The position numbers and the translations under genes are program-made. A stretch of DNA of 64,000 bases from Anagrus nilaparvatae. Taxonomy: Eukaryota; Arthropoda; Insecta; Hymenoptera; Mymaridae. The stretch covers positions 2,482,501 to 2,546,500 of the forward strand of contig JAKSXM010000007.1 of assembly GCA_022575985.1 (NCBI GenBank), read 5' to 3'. The notes under the pieces are model-generated. The model was given only the letters and a program-made list of their open reading frames with translations, was not told the origin of the DNA and ran no database searches. Shown piece after piece: positions 1-14,300 of this stretch (within the stretch, counting starts at the first letter, position 1; each line of letters starts with the position of its first letter).

Positions 1-1511
1 ATCATTAACTTGAACACTAGAATAATTTTGGAGATCATCATTTTCTTGTTGATTTAAACGCATGCTTCTTCTAAGTACAGGTTTATCTTCATCTACATTT
101 GTATTTTCATCTTCAGATGTTTCTATATGTGTTCTTATGTTAAAAAATTCAATGTTATTTGAAAGATGAAAATCATTTAATGTGTAATCTAAATTTGACT
201 GGATATTGTCGCTACTGAAACTTAATAAATAGTTTGAACTTTCAATATCTAAATTTGTTTGTAAAGTCACTGGTGCTTCTATGTTTGATGAATCATAAAC
301 TAAATCTATTTTATTAGATGCAAATGTTGGTTGAGAAACAGCTTTTTCAAAATGCGTGAGTCTTTTTAAGCAATTACTATTGCTGCTTTTACGTTTTTTA
401 TGTGTATAAACTTTTGAACATTGTCCTACTTTGTTATCTTCGGTATCAGAATATTCAGGGCTTGAATATGATAATAAATTTGTTACATTATTAGAACAAT
501 TTTCATTACTACAACCATTATTTAAAAAATCACAGCATTTTTTATATATTGCTGAATTGGATTCAGAATTTTTTTCCCCTGTTGGTTCAAAATCTGTTGT
601 TGAAACACTCCCAAGATCACTAACAGATTCAGAAGATTTACCTTTAACTGAACTGTTGTTAGTGCAACTACTTTTTCCATCATTATTTGTATACAAAGTA
701 GAAAAAGAAATATCGCTGTTTTTTATGCAATCATTTATATTACAAGATTCTTTATACAAACAATTTTCATTTTCAACATTTAAAATTTGATTATTTATTT
801 TATTACTCTTTGTAGTATCCATTTTATCAGCATCATTGCTGTCTTCTGATTCACATGAAGAACTGCCATTAAGGTCATTACTAAAGCTTACTCGAATTCC
901 ATTATCGTCACCATTTATTAACCCGTTCTTAAGACTTGAATTTTTTACTCCTTTAGTTAAATATTCTTCCTTGTTATCATTATGATCTTGTAAATGAGAT
1001 CCAACCATTTTCTCTACTAATGATTCTAATTCCTTAACCTAAAAGCAATTAAAATTAATTAATTGAAAAATTGTATTGAAATTTAAAAAAAAAAAATGTA
1101 TTTTACCTTAAATAATCTAGCTGCTGATAATAAAGATGGCAAGTGAATATAAGAAACTGTTGTTTCTCCGCAATACATAAATTCAATCATTGCTTTCAGT
1201 ACATTAAAATTTAAATCTCTTAGCAATATTGTGGGCTCTTGTCCAAGATCTTCGCCCAATATTTCCTGTTTAATTAAATAATTTTTGTTATTATCAAGTT
1301 ATTTAGAAAATTAAAAATGTTAAAAACATTTTACCTCAAAATAAAGGCTGCAAGATGCTAGAACAAGCTTGTGAACTCTTAATTTTTGTTCTTCACATAT
1401 CAACGTTACATCTACTAGTGCTTGACGTGCTAAAAGTCCACTGAATCTTTCAGTAACGTAACCTGAATGTCCTGGCCATTGCAGAATGTACTCTCTACCA
1501 TTCTCCACCAT
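1..1511 (-). CDS. BTB-domain protein, 5' part (gene continues beyond left edge)
   Basis: Three exons read in frame: 1511-1335, 1265-1107 and 1038 to the window edge (458 codons so far, no stop). The chosen ATG at 1511 has a strong ACCATGG context; an in-frame ATG three codons upstream is weaker. Residues about 20-120 form a BTB/POZ domain with the hallmark LVDVTLICEEQKLRVHKLVL block, followed across the first splice by FEEILGEDLGQEPTILL and IEFMYCGETTV. BTB domains mediate dimerisation, usually in transcription factors or Cullin-3 adaptors. Exon 3 is a long, low-complexity Ser/Asn/Asp-rich linker with a basic THKKRKSS patch that could be a nuclear signal. Any DNA-binding domain (zinc finger, Psq or HTH) would lie to the left of this window. 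Both introns are phase 0, short and GT-AG. The family is clear; the orthologue is not recognised. Confidence 0.85.
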
Positions 1512-1520
1512 GGTGAGCAT

Positions 1521-3165
1521 AGATTAGATGCTCTAAAAAATATTCAAAGACAAAAAAAAAATGAAAAAAGTGAATCTTTTTCACTTGATTAAAATGTGCA
1601 ATGTCTTTATTATTGTACGTTATTCTTCTGAGAAAAACGCAAGAACGCCAAATTTCGTAGTTAGACTCACCAAATGAGTTTTTCAGTTTGTAGTGTTTTG
1701 ATGTTAATGTCAAAGTCCAAAATACTTTGTATTTTCTATTAATAAATATTTGTAATAAAGTTTTGAAAACCTTATTCGTATGCGAGAAGTTTTCCCTGCA
1801 GATGAGTGAAGTGACGCATTAACTGAATGTCTCCGTAGTAGACTCATTAAACGAATTCCACTTTGCGTTGCCTTTAGATTGTATGAAGAATATAAATATT
1901 TCCGTAGCATGAGATTATTTAACACCACTTACTTCCGAGATAATAATATATTTTTTTTTATTTTTCATTATAATTCGAAGTATTAGTTATCAAATTTAAT
2001 TTATATTCTGCCATTTTATACATATTTTATGCATACTTTTACCAGCTTTTACTCAGCAAACTCGCAAGAAATAACTTTTCACTTCTGACAAGGTATATGT
2101 ATAGATATTAAAGCGCGTTTAGCGCGCTTCTGTTGATGAGTTTCATTATTTTTACTATTTGCAAAAATAAGATTTTTTTTATACCTAGTTAATTAAAATG
2201 TTGATTAAGTTAGTTGTAATGTATATTAGATAAGAACCAAAATATAAATATACGAGTGAATTATATTTTACATAATATGATGTACTTCACGTTTATTATA
2301 AAACTAGCCTGCCTTTTTTTACGTTCTTACCCCTCCCCCTTTACTTTTTTATCGTTAACAATGAAAATTATTTTATAGACTGTTGCTAATATTGCGAATG
2401 ATAATGATAATATGGCGATATAAAGTTGTTGGGCTCTCTCTCGATTGGTGTCGCTAGCTTACTGTAAGTTTTTTTTGGTGGCAATTCAAATTTCAAACCC
2501 AATGCTAAGTCCGAAAATGACAACTAATTCTTAATTTAAAACAGTCCTACTAAAGTTTTTTTAAAATTTTAATTTTTAGGAGCAGGTTTTGAAAAAAGTC
2601 TATTTCTGATTCATCAGTTTTTTGCTCGGTTTTTTGGAAAAATTTTAGGAAAAACTATAATTTCACATTAGGAAAATTGGTTAAAAAGTGTGCGCTCTGG
2701 TAAGTTGTTATGAAATTCAGAAGAAAAAATTATCTGAGTTTGAAAAAATTGATAAAGTATCATTGAGGAATGGATAAAAAATCTAGGAAGCATACTTGCT
2801 AATGATACTTATATATGTATGCCCCCTTCCAGCTCTGAAAGGACGACCAGATAATAAGTAAGGGATCATGAAAAATATACTTTTCTTCCTCGCAGGTCGA
2901 GTCGCAGGTCAAAAACGCTTTTTTCGTACCACGGCGTGATTGAGAAAAAGGCGTTATCTCCCAGCCTGGGAGTCCCAGGCTGAGAAAGAAAACTTATATT
3001 TTGACTACGGGAGCTACAAAATAGGGCGTAATACTTGTTCTACGCCTCAGTAGGAAAAAAATATTGTAAGCACCATGTGCCCAAAATCTTCAGCCATTAG
3101 CTTCGCAGAGCTTTCATGCTAATGATTTCGCTGGTACTAAAACTTTTGCGCCCTTGATACTTATA
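1521..3165. other. Intergenic region between BTB gene and fold-back element
   Basis: Probably holds the 5' UTR and promoter of the BTB gene next to 1511; a possible UTR acceptor (a T-run followed by AG on the minus strand) lies near 1530. A 72-codon minus-strand ORF at 1710-1928 has no recognisable domain. A more GC-rich patch at about 2820-3060 contains a short hairpin (CCCAGCCTGGG / CCCAGGCTG near 2960-2985). No coding gene is supported here. Confidence 0.4.
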
Positions 3166-4354
3166 CTCCAGTCAAATCGCGGTTTAGGGTGTATTTTCAC
3201 TGGCCATTATGAGATTTGCTCTAATATATGTTTTTTGGGTCGCTGATCACGAAAATCGGGGTTATTTCTGGGAGATATTTTCGGAACACCCTTAAATTTG
3301 CAAAAGCTGCCCCCAAAAAGGGTATTTTTTTGATATATTAACAAACTGAGTTTCTAGATTTAGCCAAGAATTGGTTTTGGGGGTTTTTTGGGTCGTTGAA
3401 CAAGAATTTGAGGTAGTTTTTTGTTAATAATCAATATTTCACCCTTAAATTAGCAAAAAAAAAAACCCTAAAAAGAGCGTTTTTGCTATTTTCGAACTTT
3501 TAGCAACGAAATTAAGTCCTAACGGGTTTTCCGGGTCAGTGATCAAGGATTTGGGGGATTTTGGTATTAAAAATTAATTTTACCCTAAAAAAGCATTTAT
3601 TTAACATTTATTTTTCCTGAAAATTCCTAAAAAATGTTTTTGCTAATTTAAAAGTGAAATATTGATTACCCACGAAAAATTCCCCAAATTCCCAGAAAAG
3701 ACCCAGAAAACCCTTTAGAACTCAATTTGATCGCTCAAAGTGCGGAAATAGCAAAAACACCCCATTTAGGGGATGTTTCTGATAATTTAACGGTGAAATA
3801 ATAATTATTTATAAAAAATTCCCTGAATTTCTTGATCAGCGACGCAAAAAACCCGTTAGGACTTAATTTGGTCGCTCAAAGGGCAGAAATAGCAAAAACA
3901 CCCCATTTAGGGGTTGTTTCGGCTAATTTAAGGGTGTAATAATAATTATTTATAAAAAATTCACCTATATTCTTGATCAGTGACTCAAAAAACCCGTTAG
4001 GACTTAATTTGATCGCTCAAAGTGCGGAAATAGTAAAAACGCTCTTTTTAGGGTTTTTTGTGTGCTAATTTAAGGGTGAAATATTAATTATTAACTAAAA
4101 ACTACCTCAAATTCTTGTTCAGCGACCCAAAAAACCTCTTAAGACCAATTCTTGGCTAAATCTAGAAACCCAATTTGCTAATACATCAAAAAAATACCCT
4201 TTTTGGGGGTAGTTTTAGCAAATTTAAGGGTGTTCCGAAAATATCTCCCGGAAATAACCCCGATTTTCGTGATCAGCGACCCAAAAAACATATGGTAGAG
4301 CAAATCTCATGTTGGCCAGTGAAAATAGCCCCCACCCCCGCGATTTGACTGGAG
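3166..4354. mobile_element. Fold-back element FB1 with TA-flanked terminal inverted repeats
   Basis: The ends are inverted copies starting CTCCAGTCAAATCGCGG, flanked by TA on both sides (3164-3165 and 4355-4356). The outer arms (about 3166-3500 and 4070-4354) are long inverted repeats, so the strand would fold into a hairpin. The interior carries direct repeats of a 141 bp unit: the block TCGCTCAAAG recurs at 3731, 3872 and 4013. No ORF is present, so this is a non-autonomous element; TA flanks suggest a Tc1/mariner-type enzyme mobilised it. Confidence 0.75.
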
Positions 4355-5049
4355 TATTAATATACTATTTGAAATTAATTATGTTGGTGATATTCTTTGG
4401 TTAAATAAATGCAAAAATAAAATTATTTGAAAAATTTTCAACATTTTATTGTACAATTTTAAATATTTGAGTTATTTACATTCCGAGATTTTTATAATTT
4501 ATTAAATCAAAAATAAAAAGCTTAATCTATCATAAAATTATCTTAATTAATTATAAAATTTACAAATTATTTTATATTTATTTAATAGTTTGATTATAAA
4601 ACATCCTAAATTATCTTTTTTTTAACAATATTGAAAATATAATTTAAAAATTGATGAATAATCTAAGTGAATCGTTTGGCTATTACACTGAAAAAAAAAT
4701 ATTTTTTTAGAAATTGCAAATAATATTATCAAAAAATTATCAAACCGAATACACTAAAAAATTATTGTGAAAAATTAGAAAATCTATTATTTTACAAACT
4801 TTTTTATTTTAATTTTTTTTTATAAATTATGTTAATAAGACTATATTGAATTACTTTGTATAATTATTATTTATAAAAAAGATATTTAATTTTTAATTTT
4901 TTTTGGGATTAATTATCACAATAATTAACTATTATTCACTAAAACAAAAAATAATATAACAAATATTACATTAATAAAATTTTAAGATCTAATATAGTTC
5001 TATAAATACAAATACACATTTTACTTTTTTAAAATATTGTCAAAAAAAA
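4355..5049. other. AT-rich spacer, nothing recognisable
   Basis: Extremely AT-rich. An isolated TACACTGAAAAAAA motif near 4684 matches the terminus of the MITE at 12113, but no matching right end was found. No gene is visible. Confidence 0.4.
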
Positions 5050-5230
5050 ATCTACTGACAGAAAATGGAATTTTTTGTTGTGCTGCAAAAGCAAATTTTT
5101 CAAACTTGAGTAAGTTTTGTATTTAAATTTTAAAGGAATTAAAAAAACTTAATTAAACAAACTTTTTTTAAACAGCTTAAATTTTCAGTAACAGAACACA
5201 AAAAAATTCATTTTCTGACAGCAGATTTCT
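5050..5230. repeat. Short palindromic MITE-like repeat
   Basis: An inverted pair begins TCTACTGACAGAAAATGG on the left and ends with its imperfect complement (CATTTTCTGACAGCAGA) on the right, spanning about 180 bp. It lies immediately downstream of the aminopeptidase stop codon and may therefore sit in its 3' UTR or just beyond it. Confidence 0.5.
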
Positions 5231-5305
5231 TCATTCAGGATATTCACAAAATTTAGTAAATTCTGTTTCTTTTTATTTTACAAAAAAATAAATTGATAAA
5301 AATAA

Positions 5306-8300
5306 TTAACTTGCAGAAGGTGTATTTCTTGAAGGGCATGCTAATGTTGTTTTCCAAAATTCACGTACATCATTATCAATCAGCGATGGATTAGCTAACG
5401 TATTATTAAGCCATTTATCCATTTCAGGTAAATTTTTCTCAATCCAATGTGATTCAGTTTGTATTTTTTCCAATACTTCTTTCGTTGTACTTTCAGCATC
5501 ACCCAATTTACCTTCGTGTTTTTTATACAATTCTTGTACTTTATTGTAGTCATCTTTTTTATTAAAATAACTTGTTGCTGATTGTACAATAACAGTCCAT
5601 AAATTTTGTTTATTTTCAAAACGTTCTTTTATTTTGTCCCATTGTTTATCAAGTAAATTAAATAATGTCGTATAACCATTTCTACTGCCAGTTAACATCG
5701 TCAATATTAAATGAATGTCTGCATCGGAGAAATTACCGTTTTGTTCAACTATTGTTACATTCAATAACCTGTAAACAAAATTTTTATTTAATAAAAAATT
5801 ATCAATCATTTTTATTTAACGATATTTTATTTTCATTTATCAATTTATTTCATGTCAAAAAAATAATATTTTTATTAAATTCAATAAAAATTCTATATTA
5901 CTTTTGAATTTTCTTTGGATCCTTCGGACAACCAGCAAGAGTTTTTAGTAAATATGTTCGTTCGCTTTGTTTTCTTTCTAAACTATTTTTAGGGAAATTG
6001 ATGACTCTATCAAGTCCAAAGTTCCATTCTTCTTCTGTGCCCCATTTGAAAACTGGACAAATGAACTCGTTTGCCACACTAAATCGTTTTTTTTATAAAT
6101 AAAGATTAATTTGTAAAAATTACATTGGAATTTCATATAAATCAAACTTACGGATTTCCTTTATCTGGCTCTTTATCGGTCATCCATTTTTTAAATTCTT
6201 CGCGAGCTTTTACTATGCAAGGTTCATAACCAGCACGACATAAGAAATATCTTGCCAATCCTCGAATGTGAGCTTTCCATGAGGGTTCTTTTGATTGTAT
6301 GTTATCACATGGTTCTGTGTACATTGGTTCCAATAATTTTTTTGCATAAGCCTAAGTAAAAATGTTTAATTTTAGCTCGTCTTATCTTAAAATAATATTA
6401 TTTTAAAAAATAAAAGACAATTTTTTTCCAGCTCTTATCTTTCACAAAACATAAATTTTTAAGTTAGATATTGCGCGCGCTTGTATTTTTTGTGCTTTCG
6501 CATTTGGGTGTTCGTATATATACAGGTATAATTAAATAGAGCTTTTACAAGTATTCTTAGACAATATAGTTTTTTTTTCCTTTTTTCTTAAATCCTTTTT
6601 GTTTTTTACGACTTTTTCTATATTTTTTCTCACACCCCTTTAATAGTACATTGGTGCAATACTAAATCGAAATGCAAGAGCTTTTGTACGGTTATACGTA
6701 TTATCGATGGAAATCTGTCAAGAAACGAAATAAATGACTTTTATATTGCGAATTAACAAAGCTATTACAAAGAATGAGCCAAATTACTCCAAATGTCTGA
6801 TTGTTCTATTTCCCTTAATTAATGATTTTTCAATTTGTCGCTTCTTTTAATTATTTTAGGCGATTTTTCCGGTCTAGTTAATGAAGTTTTAGACGCGCCC
6901 TATCAATTATTAGATTTTATGACCATCCGTCGATCCTTAGAAATATTGAAAAAAAAACAAAAACTATTATTTAAATAATGTAAATATACAGATTAGTTTC
7001 TGGGGCGACTTTGGTATTTTCAGTAATAGCATATTAAAATCTAGGGTTCAGAAAAGTAAAGAGTGGCCCAAATCGGACATATATTCTAATGGTAAACTGC
7101 GATTTGGGGGATTTATTTTTTATGGTCATAGGTCGTATACGATTTTTCTTCGTCAGTGGCAAAAAAATACGTCTTTTCCTGCCGTGCAGCGAAAACAAAA
7201 ATTACTCTTAAAATACATTAAAGGTTCGCGATTTATCAAAATCTCTACAGTTTAATTGCCCTTTGTAAAAACTTAATTTATTCTGATTCCCTACCTTTTA
7301 AAAATATGTACAATTAATTAATTGAACTTCTCTGCAAATACACGAGGAATTGACTATGCAAATTCAATAAAACTGCATTCGCTAATCCAAAACTACCATC
7401 CTATACTAAAAAACTTGTAAAGTCGATTTTCCTTAAGAAATTTTGTACGTTAAAAGTTTTTAAACTGGCTTTAAATCTTTTTTATGCTTAAAAATTTTCT
7501 TTGCCTATAGAAAGTATAATTGTTATTTTTTGTATATTAAACAAAGAATTAACTATAGTCTTATTTTATTATCAGGGCTTAACAAAAATAAGCTTGAAGA
7601 TAAATATAACTTTTATTGGAATAATCGCGTATTTGCCAAAAATAGAAATATTTAAAGTTTCTTGGCTTTTGTTAAAGAAGTTTTTCAAAAGCATTTAAAA
7701 AAAGCTGCATTGAAGTCGATTAAGTTTTAACTTCTTAAAGTTTTCTGACTTCAATGTAGTCGGTTCAAATTACGCTATGTATAGTATGATACCGCACCCG
7801 AGACGTTTTTTCAATTTTTTAAATATCCGTAAATTTAACTTTAAAAATTTATTTATTCCGTAAACTTTTTGATATTTACATTTTTAATAAAATTATGAAA
7901 TTCGCAAAGATTTCTCTTTAAAATTTATGCATTTAATGAAAGATTTAAGTCTCATTTCACAAAAAACTTGACATTATTTTAAATAAATTGCTTAAAAATA
8001 GTTTAAAATTTTAATGGAAAATTAAATTACAGTTAATACTATGAGCAATCAAAATAAGTTACTTTGAAAATTGAATTATAAACTTTCTATATAGTAATTT
8101 TTTAATTCTAGAGATGAAAATTAGTTTTATACTATTACAAATAATAGCTAAAACTTTGATAGTTTTTAGTTAATTCATTTGTTTAAAATGGCTTATTACA
8201 TCGTTAAAAGCTTTATATAAGTTTAAATTCAAATTGTCACATTGCTTGGCGTTACAAAATTAAATTTTTCTTTTTTTTTAAATATTTCCTTACTGTATGA

Positions 8301-11300
8301 CTTACAGTTTTCAATTAGTTAATATTTTTTTTCTAGTATTAGCTAAATTTGGGTATTTCTCAATTAATTCAGTGTGATTTTTAAATAGGCCAGTTTTAGG
8401 TGACTTTCAGTGACTTTGGCAGATTTAAAACTCTTGGTTTTTCCCTCAATTCGGATATAAATCATTTTTCTCCACTTTTTTGACGTGTAATATAAAAATG
8501 TTTTCTTTCTAGCAATTTATTCCATAAGTACTCAAGTTGTACGACGTATCAATTTCACGGTTAGTAGATAATTTATTTTCATTTTATATTTTATTGCAAT
8601 TGTAGTTTTTTAAATAAAAGTATAATTTGTAGCTATAATATCAGAAATTATTATACACAGATATGCACATACATAACATCGCAAATATGCATTTTATAGA
8701 TATCATAAAGATTTCGATATATTAGAGAGACACGCATGTTTATAACAGCGATTAATATATATATATGTGAATGCACAAGTTGTACACGATAATTTCAACC
8801 ATCTCAAATTTATTTCATTCAATAACGGAAATATTTAATAATAAAAAAAAATATTATATCCTCGACCTAGTTTATTAACTTAATTTTGCATTTATTTATA
8901 TTTACCTCAAATTTATCAGATGCTTCTGTACCTTCTATGCGTTTGCCAATATGATCGATCATTGTGAAAAATGGTTCCCAAACAACATGACTTTTTTCGT
9001 GTCTTAAAAATAATGTCATATTTAAAGCGATATCGAATTTAAGTTCGTTGGCGTAGACTAGGTTCCATGAATCGTGTAAAAGTTTTGCTCTTGTTAAGGT
9101 TGTTAACATACCAAATTGTTCGCCTTGTAAAAATTCTGATAGTAGCTTCCAATTGTGTTCGTCGTAATTTACAGGGAATAAGCCTAAATAGCAAGATTAT
9201 TAAAATTTTGCTTACTTTTTTTGAAATTTCGTATTCAGTTTTTCTTACCAATTTCCTCTGGATTAACGATTATAAAATGATCTTTTCCATCTAAATCTTT
9301 GATCGTTAAATCTTGTCTGTCTTTAGCTTTTATTAACCATGCTTTTGGTTTATAGTCAGTTGCGTTCCATTTGCTTTGTGAATGTATAACTAATGGAATA
9401 TTCCATTGGTAGGAACTTTCCCAGGACGATGAATCTTTCCTTGATTCTCTTACATACGGTTTCTAAATTATAAAAAGTAATTAAGAAATTTCAATACTAA
9501 GCGAATAAAAAAAAATCTTAATAAAAATGAATTAACTTGACTAAAAGTAATTGTTCCATCTTTATAATTTCTTGTAACTGTTACTAATGGTAACCTTTCT
9601 TGATCGATCCAAGTGTCAGCAACTTGGCTAATGGTTAATCCTTTGGGTAAAGAGTCACTTTGGTTAGCAACAAAGTTCATACTTTCGTATATGTCAGTTT
9701 GTGTAAAAGATCTTGGATCTCGACCCTTAGAAATACTTGAGCTTTATTAAAGGACAGAGTTATTAAAGTTATTAAGTAGATTTATATATATAATAGCCTT
9801 TGATATAGAAAATATTTTATATAAGTAGTATTTTGGTTTTAATGAAAATCTTGTAAAGCTTGTTTATAAAGTTTATGATAAAAGTTCCTTTATCTATTTT
9901 TTTTTAATCTAATTTTCTTAATTATTCTGACGTTCTATGGGTAAATTTTAATCTTTATTAAATTATGTTTCGAAAGATGTATTTTTAGTTTATTTTCTTT
10001 GTTATTATCATATTGGGGTATAATTTTGTCGACTTTTTAATATTTTCATGATGCTGGTTGTGTAATTTTGTTTCTCTAATGTCCTGCGATTCTTTACAAA
10101 GTTCATAGAACAAATAAAGCTCTAAAATATAACATTACAAAAATTTTAGGATCATACTCAAATTTTCGAAAAAAATTACTAACTATATTGCATCACACTG
10201 AAAAATTAATGGCACAGATCGAATGTAAATAACAGTCCGAAGTGAAGCCGAGCTAAAATCCGTAAAATCCAAGCTTTACAACTTTTGACAAGAAAAATAA
10301 CTTTGAAAAAACGATAAAAAGGTCTGTTATAAGGCTTACCCTAGTAAAAAAAAATAATATAAAAGCAATAAAGTTTTTGGTATCTGAATTTGGGTTCAAA
10401 TATTTATTTATTGGGCCATTTTTGGCGAGCTATTAAAAATTGATTTAAATCTCGTCTTCCAGGAAAATTTTTGATATGAAACGCAGTGCATAAAAAAAAA
10501 TTAACAAAGAACAATAAAGTTTTTTAAACATATCTCAAGTTTGCGTGTAAGAGAGATTTTTCGTGAGATTTCCCGAGAAAATAGAATATCAAGTCAAAAT
10601 TTAACGAAATATCTTCGGAAAAGTAAGTTCCAGAAATTCTGGTCAGAATCTGTCGGATTGCGAAAATTAATGAAATAATAAAGAACTTTTTTTAAAAAAT
10701 TTCAACAATATTATAATTTTTCACTCAGAGGATTAAACACATTAATGGACGCAATGACTGTTCAGGTAATGCAAAAAGCTGTGGGTCATTTCTAGCTTAA
10801 AGAAGTTTAGTTCTTTAGTTACATACTAATGTTGGCCTGTTTACTGATTTAAATCATAAGGTATTAAAATTTGTGAGGAATACCAAAAATATAGCACATT
10901 TTGTTTGTGAAACTAAAAATATTTAAAATGAGATTTAAAAAAATTTTCTAAAATATTTTTATTTTACCTTTGATTAAGCTGTGTGTGTACAAAATGTCTC
11001 ATGCTTGTTTTGAAATTTTCTCCACCAAGAATGAAATGAAACATTCGAAATACAAGTTCGACTATAAAATTAAAATAATTTTTATTAAATTCACATTAAA
11101 TTTATATTAAAAAATAAAAAAATATTGATATTTAAAATTAAAAAAAAAAAAAATAAAATTATTTTTCGATAAGATAAAAAAGAAAAAAAAACTTAATTCA
11201 TAATATTAATACTTTGATATTTTTTAATAAAATTACGTGCAAAAATTTTCTGTATCAGCTAATAAACTTGACGCGACATAAACTTTATATTTTGTAATTA

Positions 11301-14300
11301 ATTTTTTCATACTATAGATTACTTTATAAAATTAATTTATAAAATAAATTTGCTATATAAATTATAAATCGATATACATAATTCTATAGAATAAATTTAA
11401 TAAAAAAACTTTTGTTTTTATATTTTAAGTAACAATAAATATTTTTTGAATAAAATTATAAATATTTGTTAAAAGTCAGTTACTTTTAGCAAACTTGGCA
11501 TCACGTATGATTCCAGTACCACGATTAGGTCCAAAAGTTTTTCCATATCCGTAATAAAGTGAATAAAGAATATTCATTGGCCATTTTCCATTAAGTTCAT
11601 CTGGATTTATCTATAAAAAAATTATTTTATTTTTACACAACTTTATTATTATAAAAAATTTTTTAAACTATTTATCATATATTTTTTTATTTTTGTTCTT
11701 TTTGTTCAAATAAAAAAAATTTTTATAAAAGTCTTATAAAACTAAATTTTATATTAAATCTTTTGTTTGGTAAATTTAAATATTTTTTTAAAAGCAATTT
11801 CATTTTTTGTGAATATGCTAGATTTTTGATTTTTTTAAATCTCGGGAATCTTTTTTTTTTTTTAGTTAGTGCCTAAATTCAACTGGTATTAGAATTTATG
11901 CAGCTTAAAAAAGATTTTGTAAAATTTACTATTAATGAGGCATCATTTCAACTGGGGAGTATCTAATAAAAGTAAGTCGAACCTATTTCAATTCTAAGGA
12001 TTACAAATTATTTGGTACTACAAGTACTCTAAGAGATTATTTGGGTCGCTGAATCCGAATGGGGTCCAAAGTCGCTGGAAAATATGGAAAAACCCTAAAA
12101 CAGCAAAATTTACACTGAAAAAAAAAAATCCGCTAGCGCCTAGCAGAATTTATTTTCTTCTCAAACGATTGCAAATGACTTGAAACTTAAAGAAAATTAA
12201 AAACAAAATTTTAACATGGAACATGTATATTTGATAGGGTATTTGAAAAAGTCTGGCTCGGCAGTGGAGGTGAAAAATTGACGTTTTTAAGGGGGGGGGG
12301 GGTGAAATGGATTAGGGAGTCAGGGCCTGATCAGAACAAGAACTTAGAATACTTTAGGTTTATGGACTTAGGATAATTTATATTTCGGGATATATTGTAA
12401 TTTAGGTTTTTCGATTTATTACTGTTATGAGTGAACACGAACCTTGATAGTTGGTTATTATAACAAATAATTATTACGCAAATCAGTAATAAATTTTTTT
12501 CTTTACTTTTTTAAAAAATTTTCAAATCTCATCATACCGAAACACGCATATTCCAAGTAAGCGGGAAAAACATTTTTTTAAAATTTTCTTTACGTTTCCA
12601 GTCATTTGCAATCGTTTGACGAGATAAAAAAGTTTCGCTAACTACAAGCGGAATTTTTTTCAGTGTACCCCTTTTTGGGGCTCTTTACTAAAATTTTGGA
12701 ACTAAAGATAAAATGCTCAAATTAGTGCCATTTCTTCGAGATTGGTTAACGAAATATTGGGTTTATTTGATAATAGACCAAATTTGAAAAATTAGGGCTA
12801 ATTATAGGGGAGGAAAACTACCCCCAAAGTAAGGAAAACTACGCTTCTCGTCTCGGACCTGTAAACCTTTGCATTCGGAAAAATAAACATTTCTACGAGA
12901 CGATTAAGAATGTGCTATTAAAATAGTCCCGCGCACTTTTGAACTGTGCCGGCCAAGTATGGGCCGAAGTTCGGGCGACGTTCGGCAAAACGCTCTGCCG
13001 ACGTGTGGCACACGTATAGCATACGTCCTTTGGTACACATCTCAGCGACGTATGGCACATACTTCGGCCCACGTATGGCAGAAGATTTTTATTTTTTTTT
13101 TATAAAAAAAAAAAAAAAATTACTTGGTTCAGGAATTGAACCAGGGACCCTCTTTAAAATTTTAAAAGGGTCGAGGATTATACGAGCGCGGCCAACCCTC
13201 GTATTTGAAAGTTATTGCATAAATGACTGTAAAATGTTGTATCTTATTGTATTTAAATTAAATTGATATCAGATTTTTCAAGTTCATTTAGAAAGTACTT
13301 CGTACAGAAAATGATTGTTTTTCACAACTGGAATATTTTCCAGTTTTTCCAAGATGGCGAAGTATATATTAAAATACTGATCTAAGATCCGTAAAATAAG
13401 GACAGGCGCAACGATATAAAATTTAGTTCAAAAATTTTTTTGGTTTTTCCAATATGGTGGACCATAAAATTTATTTAAAAACTTCTATAAAGTATAAATA
13501 TTTTTTTCAAATTAATTCGATAATTGATACATTATTTTAAGAAGGGTAATAAAAGAGAGCGTATTAAGTAGCGGGTATATAACATAATTAGGATTAAATA
13601 TCTCGCTACAGATTTTTTTGTTTTGAGGTCCGATTTAAAATTGTATTGTACTTGTTTTCTTATAATATCCTAATTTGAATATTTATCTGACTTAATTTAA
13701 ATTGGGCCTCTAAACAAAAAGATTTGTCGCGAGACACTTAATCCTAATTATGCTACACGCCCACCTCTAGATTTAATCTCTTAATACTCTATCTTTTTTT
13801 ATCTATGCACATTCGAATTAATTTGAAAAAAATATTTATAATTTATTGAAGTTTTTAAATAAATTTTATGGTCCACCATATTGGAAAAACCAAAAAAATT
13901 TTTAAACTAAATTTTATATCGTTGCGCCTGTCCTTATTTTACGGATCTTAGATCAGTATTTTAATATATACTTCGCCATCTTGGAAAAACTGGAAAATAT
14001 TCCAGTTGTGAAAAACAATCATTTTCTGTACGAAGTACTTTCTAAATGAACTTGAAAAATCTGATATCAATTTAATTTAAATACAATAAGATACAACATT
14101 TTACAGTCATTTATGCAATAGCTTTCAAATACAAGTGTTGGCCGCGCTCGTATAATCCTCGACCTTCTTAAAATTTTAATGAGGGTCCCTGGTTCAATTC
14201 CTGAACCAAGTAAATTTTTTTTTTTTTTTACTAAAAAAAAAATAAAAATCTTCTGCCATACGTGGGCCGAAGTATGTGCCATACGTCGCTGAGATGTGTA

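Noticed and set aside
431..790. 119-codon plus-strand open frame
   Set aside because: It is antisense to the third exon of the BTB gene, whose minus-strand frame is open all the way and continues the domain in phase.
1710..1928. Small gene upstream of the BTB gene
   Set aside because: No recognisable domain or splice context; more easily explained as 5' flanking or UTR sequence.
4684..4700. Second copy of the CACTGAAAAA MITE
   Set aside because: Only one end-like motif is present and no complementary right end was found within several hundred bases.
12946..13266. 106-codon plus-strand frame and its mirror at 14067-14388
   Set aside because: It reads through terminal inverted repeats and a poly-A/T tract of a fold-back element; the arms differ by frame-breaking changes.
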